Assembly (NCBI RefSeq): GCF_009932475.1
Contig: NZ_BJOV01000002.1
Location: 744,001 to 808,000, forward strand
From: Gordonia spumicola
GTDB taxonomy: Bacteria; Actinomycetota; Actinomycetes; Mycobacteriales; Mycobacteriaceae
Reading direction: 5' to 3'
DNA length: 64,000 nucleotides
This document shows positions 61,730 through 64,000 of this stretch, piece after piece. Position 1 is the stretch's first letter, and every line of letters begins with the position of its first letter. The notes beneath the pieces were generated by a model, which was given only the letters and a program-made list of their open reading frames with translations, was not told the origin of the DNA and did not search any database. Made by a program: the position numbers and the translations under genes.

Positions 61730-62011
61730 ATGCGTCACTACGAACTGATGGTCATTCTCGATCCGAGCTTGGACGAGCGCACCGTCGCCCCTTCACTGGA
61801 TACGTTCCTCAATGTCGTCCGTAAGGACGGCGGAAGTGTGGACAACGTCGACATCTGGGGCAAGCGCCGTCTTGCCTACGAGATCGCCAAGCACAACGAA
61901 GGCATCTACGCCGTCATCGATCTCAACGCGACCCCGGACACGGTCAACGAGCTCGACCGTCAGCTGAAGCTGAACGAGTCGGTTCTGCGCACCAAGGTCC
62001 TGCGCAAGTAA
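61730..62011 (+). CDS. rpsF: 30S ribosomal protein S6
   Basis: A 93-residue S6: [20 protein letters not shown], then [20 protein letters not shown] and a basic end VLRTKVLRK. It binds S18 on the 30S platform. GGAGGTGATGAGG precedes the ATG. It begins the rpsF-ssb-rpsR-rplI cluster that is conserved across bacteria; ssb follows after 134 bases. Confidence 0.97.
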   Translation: MRHYELMVILDPSLDERTVAPSLDTFLNVVRKDGGSVDNVDIWGKRRLAYEIAKHNEGIYAVIDLNATPDTVNELDRQLKLNESVLRTKVLRK

Positions 62012-62145
62012 GCGCCGGGCGCGTCCACGAACCACCTGTACAACCTGTGGAATTCGGCCCTGACATTGTCGGAGGTCCGCTCTACTGTGGTGCGTAACCA
62101 TCACGGGAGCCTTCGGGTATTCCATACAGACGTTAGGGGAGTCTC

Positions 62146-62745
62146 ATGACTGACACGGTCATCACCGTCATCGGCAATCTCACGGCCGAGCCGGAACTGC
62201 GTTTCACGCCGTCCGGTGCACCGGTCGCGAATTTCACGGTGGCGTCCACTCCGCGCACGTTCGATCGTCAGACGAACGAGTGGAAGGACGGCGAAGCGCT
62301 GTTCCTCCGCTGCAGCATCTGGCGCGACGCCGCGGAGAACGTGACCGAGTCGCTCAAGAAGGGCACCCGCGTCATCGTGCAGGGCAAGCTCAAGCAGCGG
62401 TCGTACGAAACCCGTGAGGGTGAGAAGCGAACCGTCGTGGAGCTGGAAGTGGACGAGATCGGTCCCTCGCTGCGCTACGCCACCGCACAGGTCAACAGGA
62501 CCCAGCGCGGCGGCGGAGGCGGCTACAGCGGAGGGAACTCGGGCGGTGGGAACTTCGGCGGAGGCAACTCCGGCGGAGGCAACTCCGGTGGAGGGAACTA
62601 CGGAGGAAACTCCGGCGGCGGCTACGGGGGCAACTCCGGAGGCGGCCGTCCCGCTGCATCGAGCCAGCCGGCCGACGACCCGTGGGGCAGCGCACCTGCT
62701 GCCGGCGGCGGTTTCGCCGGTGGGGACGACGAACCACCTTTCTGA
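62146..62745 (+). CDS. ssb: Single-stranded DNA-binding protein
   Basis: A 199-residue SSB. The OB-fold (residues 1-115) starts [20 protein letters not shown] and includes [21 protein letters not shown] Gly/Asn/Ser-rich linker (GGGNSGG repeats) follows. It ends in the acidic tip DDEPPF, which binds recombination and repair partners. It lies in the standard position between rpsF and rpsR. Confidence 0.97.
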   Translation: MTDTVITVIGNLTAEPELRFTPSGAPVANFTVASTPRTFDRQTNEWKDGEALFLRCSIWRDAAENVTESLKKGTRVIVQGKLKQRSYETREGEKRTVVELEVDEIGPSLRYATAQVNRTQRGGGGGYSGGNSGGGNFGGGNSGGGNSGGGNYGGNSGGGYGGNSGGGRPAASSQPADDPWGSAPAAGGGFAGGDDEPPF

Positions 62746-62787
62746 TTCCGGGCCCGCCAGCCCGGAGGCACTCAACTGGAGCATCAC

Positions 62788-63045
62788 ATGGCAAAAGCTA
62801 AAGGCGGCCGCAAGGTCCGCGTGGAGAAGGTCACCAAGGCCAAGGCCTGCACCTTCTGCAAGGACAAGAAGACAAGCATCGATTACAAGGACACGGCGCT
62901 CCTGCGTCGCTTCCTGTCGGACCGCGGCAAGATCCGTTCGCGTCGCGTGACCGGCAACTGCGTTCAGCACCAGCGTGACATCGCGGTGGCCGTCAAGAAC
63001 TCGCGTGAAGTGGCACTGCTGCCGTTCACCTCGACCGGTCGCTGA
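62788..63045 (+). CDS. rpsR: 30S ribosomal protein S18, zinc-binding (C+) form
   Basis: An 85-residue S18 with CTFCKDKK and a further Cys in TGNCVQHQR. This is the zinc-ribbon (C+) type. Actinobacteria often also keep a C- paralogue used at low zinc. The core [20 protein letters not shown] is standard. It lies between ssb and rplI, where it is the main copy. Confidence 0.97.
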   Translation: MAKAKGGRKVRVEKVTKAKACTFCKDKKTSIDYKDTALLRRFLSDRGKIRSRRVTGNCVQHQRDIAVAVKNSREVALLPFTSTGR

Positions 63046-63062
63046 GCGGGAAGGACAGAAAC

Positions 63063-63512
63063 ATGAAGCTGATCCTTACCGCCGCTGTCGAGAACCTCGG
63101 TGAGCCGGGCGACCTCGTCGAGGTCCGTGACGGTTACGCGCGCAACTACCTGCTGCCCCGCAACTTCGCGATCGTCGCCACCCGTGGCGCCGAGAAGCAG
63201 GTCGAAGGCATCCGTCGCGCCCAGGACGCTCGCGCCGTGCGCGACCTGGACCACGCGAACGAGATCAAGCAGGCTCTCGAAGGCCTCGACAACGTGTCGC
63301 TGACCGTCAAGACCCACGACTCGGGCAAGCTGTTCGGCTCGGTCTCGGCGTCGGACGTCGCAGGCGCCATCCGCACCGCGGGCGGCCCGGCCGTCGAGAA
63401 GCGCAACATCTCGCTTCCCAAGGGCCACATCAAGGCCGTGGGTTCGTACCCGGTCGTCGTGAAGCTGCACCCGAAGGTTGAAGCGAAGCTCAGCCTGACG
63501 GTCGTCTCCTGA
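63063..63512 (+). CDS. rplI: 50S ribosomal protein L9
   Basis: A 149-residue L9 with the N-terminal motif [20 protein letters not shown] (after [12 protein letters not shown]), the long connecting helix ([20 protein letters not shown]) and the C-terminal [16 protein letters not shown] domain. It follows rpsR after 17 bases and ends the ribosomal cluster before a terminator. Confidence 0.97.
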   Translation: MKLILTAAVENLGEPGDLVEVRDGYARNYLLPRNFAIVATRGAEKQVEGIRRAQDARAVRDLDHANEIKQALEGLDNVSLTVKTHDSGKLFGSVSASDVAGAIRTAGGPAVEKRNISLPKGHIKAVGSYPVVVKLHPKVEAKLSLTVVS

Positions 63513-63531
63513 CGCCCGATCTGAACTGACG

Positions 63532-63566
63532 AAGGCCGGTCACCCGTGAGGGTGGCCGGCCTTTGT
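63532..63566 (+). terminator. Terminator after rplI
   Basis: AAGGCCGGTCACCC (63532-63545) pairs with GGGTGGCCGGCCTT (63550-63563) with one mismatch and a four-base loop, then TTGTG. It ends the rpsF-rplI transcript. Confidence 0.85.
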
Positions 63567-63584
63567 GCATCCTCAGTGAAGCGT

Positions 63585-63640
63585 CACTCTATAGAGTGAG
63601 GGTATCAGTGTAGAAAGTGACGCTATCACTCTATAGAGTG
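63585..63640. promoter_or_regulatory. Two identical 14-bp palindromes upstream of the Schlafen-like gene
   Basis: CACTCTATAGAGTG occurs at 63585-63598 and 63627-63640, 42 bases (about four helical turns) apart. A partly similar GTGTAGAAAGTGACG lies between them. The second copy ends 48 bases before the ATG at 63689. This looks like a pair of operators for a cooperative regulator. It is very AT-rich for this genome. Confidence 0.6.
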
Positions 63641-63688
63641 AGGGTGTCAGTTGTGTGCACTGAGAGTCTGGATTGTGGAGGTGAGCGA

Positions 63689-64000
63689 ATGCAGATCGAC
63701 GATCTTCACTCCGCAGTCGAGACGATGCGCCGAGCGAACACCGACCTGCCACGCATTGAAGTGAAGGCAGGCGGAGGCGGCGTCGGCAAGAGCCTCCTGC
63801 CGACGATCAGTGCGTTCAGCAACTCGCCCGGCGGGGGAGTCGTCATTCTGGGGCTCGATGAGAAGGCTGGGTTCACCCCGACTCCAGGATTTGACGCACA
63901 AGCGGCGATGGATGCGCTCGTGGAGATCGTCCGCCCGCGTAAGCATACGGAGACTCCGGGGCCGCTGACTCCACGTCCTTCGATGGTCGTCGATCGCCTG
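63689..64000 (+). CDS. AlbA_2/Schlafen-like putative ATP-binding protein, N-terminal part
   Basis: The first 104 residues of a gene cut by the window end. GGAGGTGAGCGA leads to the ATG. The block EVKAGGGGVGKSLLPTISAF, then SNSPGGGVVILGLDEKAGF, matches AlbA_2 (Schlafen-like) domain proteins, which often act in DNA-binding, tRNA-related or defence roles. The C-terminal half is not visible. The paired palindromes upstream suggest it is tightly regulated. Confidence 0.7.
   Translation, partial: MQIDDLHSAVETMRRANTDLPRIEVKAGGGGVGKSLLPTISAFSNSPGGGVVILGLDEKAGFTPTPGFDAQAAMDALVEIVRPRKHTETPGPLTPRPSMVVDRL

Noticed and set aside
63647-63946. 99-residue minus-strand ORF at the window end
   Set aside because: It is the antisense of the AlbA_2-like gene, which has an RBS and a recognisable domain.

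Overview
The window is high-GC actinobacterial chromosome, most likely from the order Mycobacteriales (Gordonia or a close relative such as Williamsia or Tsukamurella). The evidence is the base composition, the many ATGA/GTGA stop-start overlaps, the apparent leaderless starts, and two gene blocks that match the Mycobacterium tuberculosis order from memory. These are glpD1-TetR-flavoprotein-DAG kinase (like Rv2249c-Rv2252) and PadR-ino1 / DUF5318 / ponA1 / GT87 / rpsF-ssb-rpsR-rplI (like Rv0046c-Rv0056). No tRNA, rRNA or CRISPR array was seen.

Layout. 1-549: tail of a CrtI-like flavoenzyme. 553-4366: an alkaline-shock (Asp23/AmaP/DUF6286/DUF2273) membrane-stress operon, divergent from an ECF-type sigma factor and its partner. 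4383-7211: an F420-type oxidoreductase, a methyltransferase and DNA polymerase IV. 7233-11959: glycerol-3-phosphate / ether-lipid / DAG kinase cluster under a TetR regulator. 12085-16976: quinone oxidoreductase, TrpB2, an AbiEi/DUF559 protein and a stand-alone argG whose stop codon lies inside the target duplication of a 158-bp MITE.

16984-45816: a 29-kb block entirely on the minus strand, and the most interesting part of the window. Its upstream part (45816 down to 35651) is a tellurium-resistance-type (Ter) stress operon. It has TerD, TerC, a TerA-like protein, a coiled-coil protein, a citrate-lyase-like enzyme, a PRTase-TRSP-StiP-PELOTA fusion, a HAD phosphatase, a double-TerD protein and a membrane protein. 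Its downstream part (35404 down to 17559) encodes a predicted membrane-linked NTPase machine. It has a proline-rich membrane protein, a secreted/anchored VWA protein, a 1201-residue tubulin-like protein, an 893-residue two-TM protein, an FN3-like protein, a GAP1-type GTPase-associated protein, an intracellular VWA protein, a TRAFAC-type GTPase with a zinc ribbon, and two TerD proteins. Most neighbours overlap by 1-4 bases, so they are probably translated together and act as one complex. TerD proteins at both ends and in the middle suggest that both halves serve one calcium/metal- or envelope-stress sensing and response system.

46057-52831: two proline-rich membrane proteins, a BadF-type sugar kinase, and a two-component locus with one histidine kinase, one kinase-less membrane paralogue and three DNA-binding proteins sharing an unusual C-terminal HTH. 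A RhuM-like remnant follows. 53249-63512: the conserved inositol/PBP/ribosomal-protein block, which includes an unusual GT87-GNAT fusion. The window ends in an AlbA_2/Schlafen-like gene preceded by two identical 14-bp palindromes.
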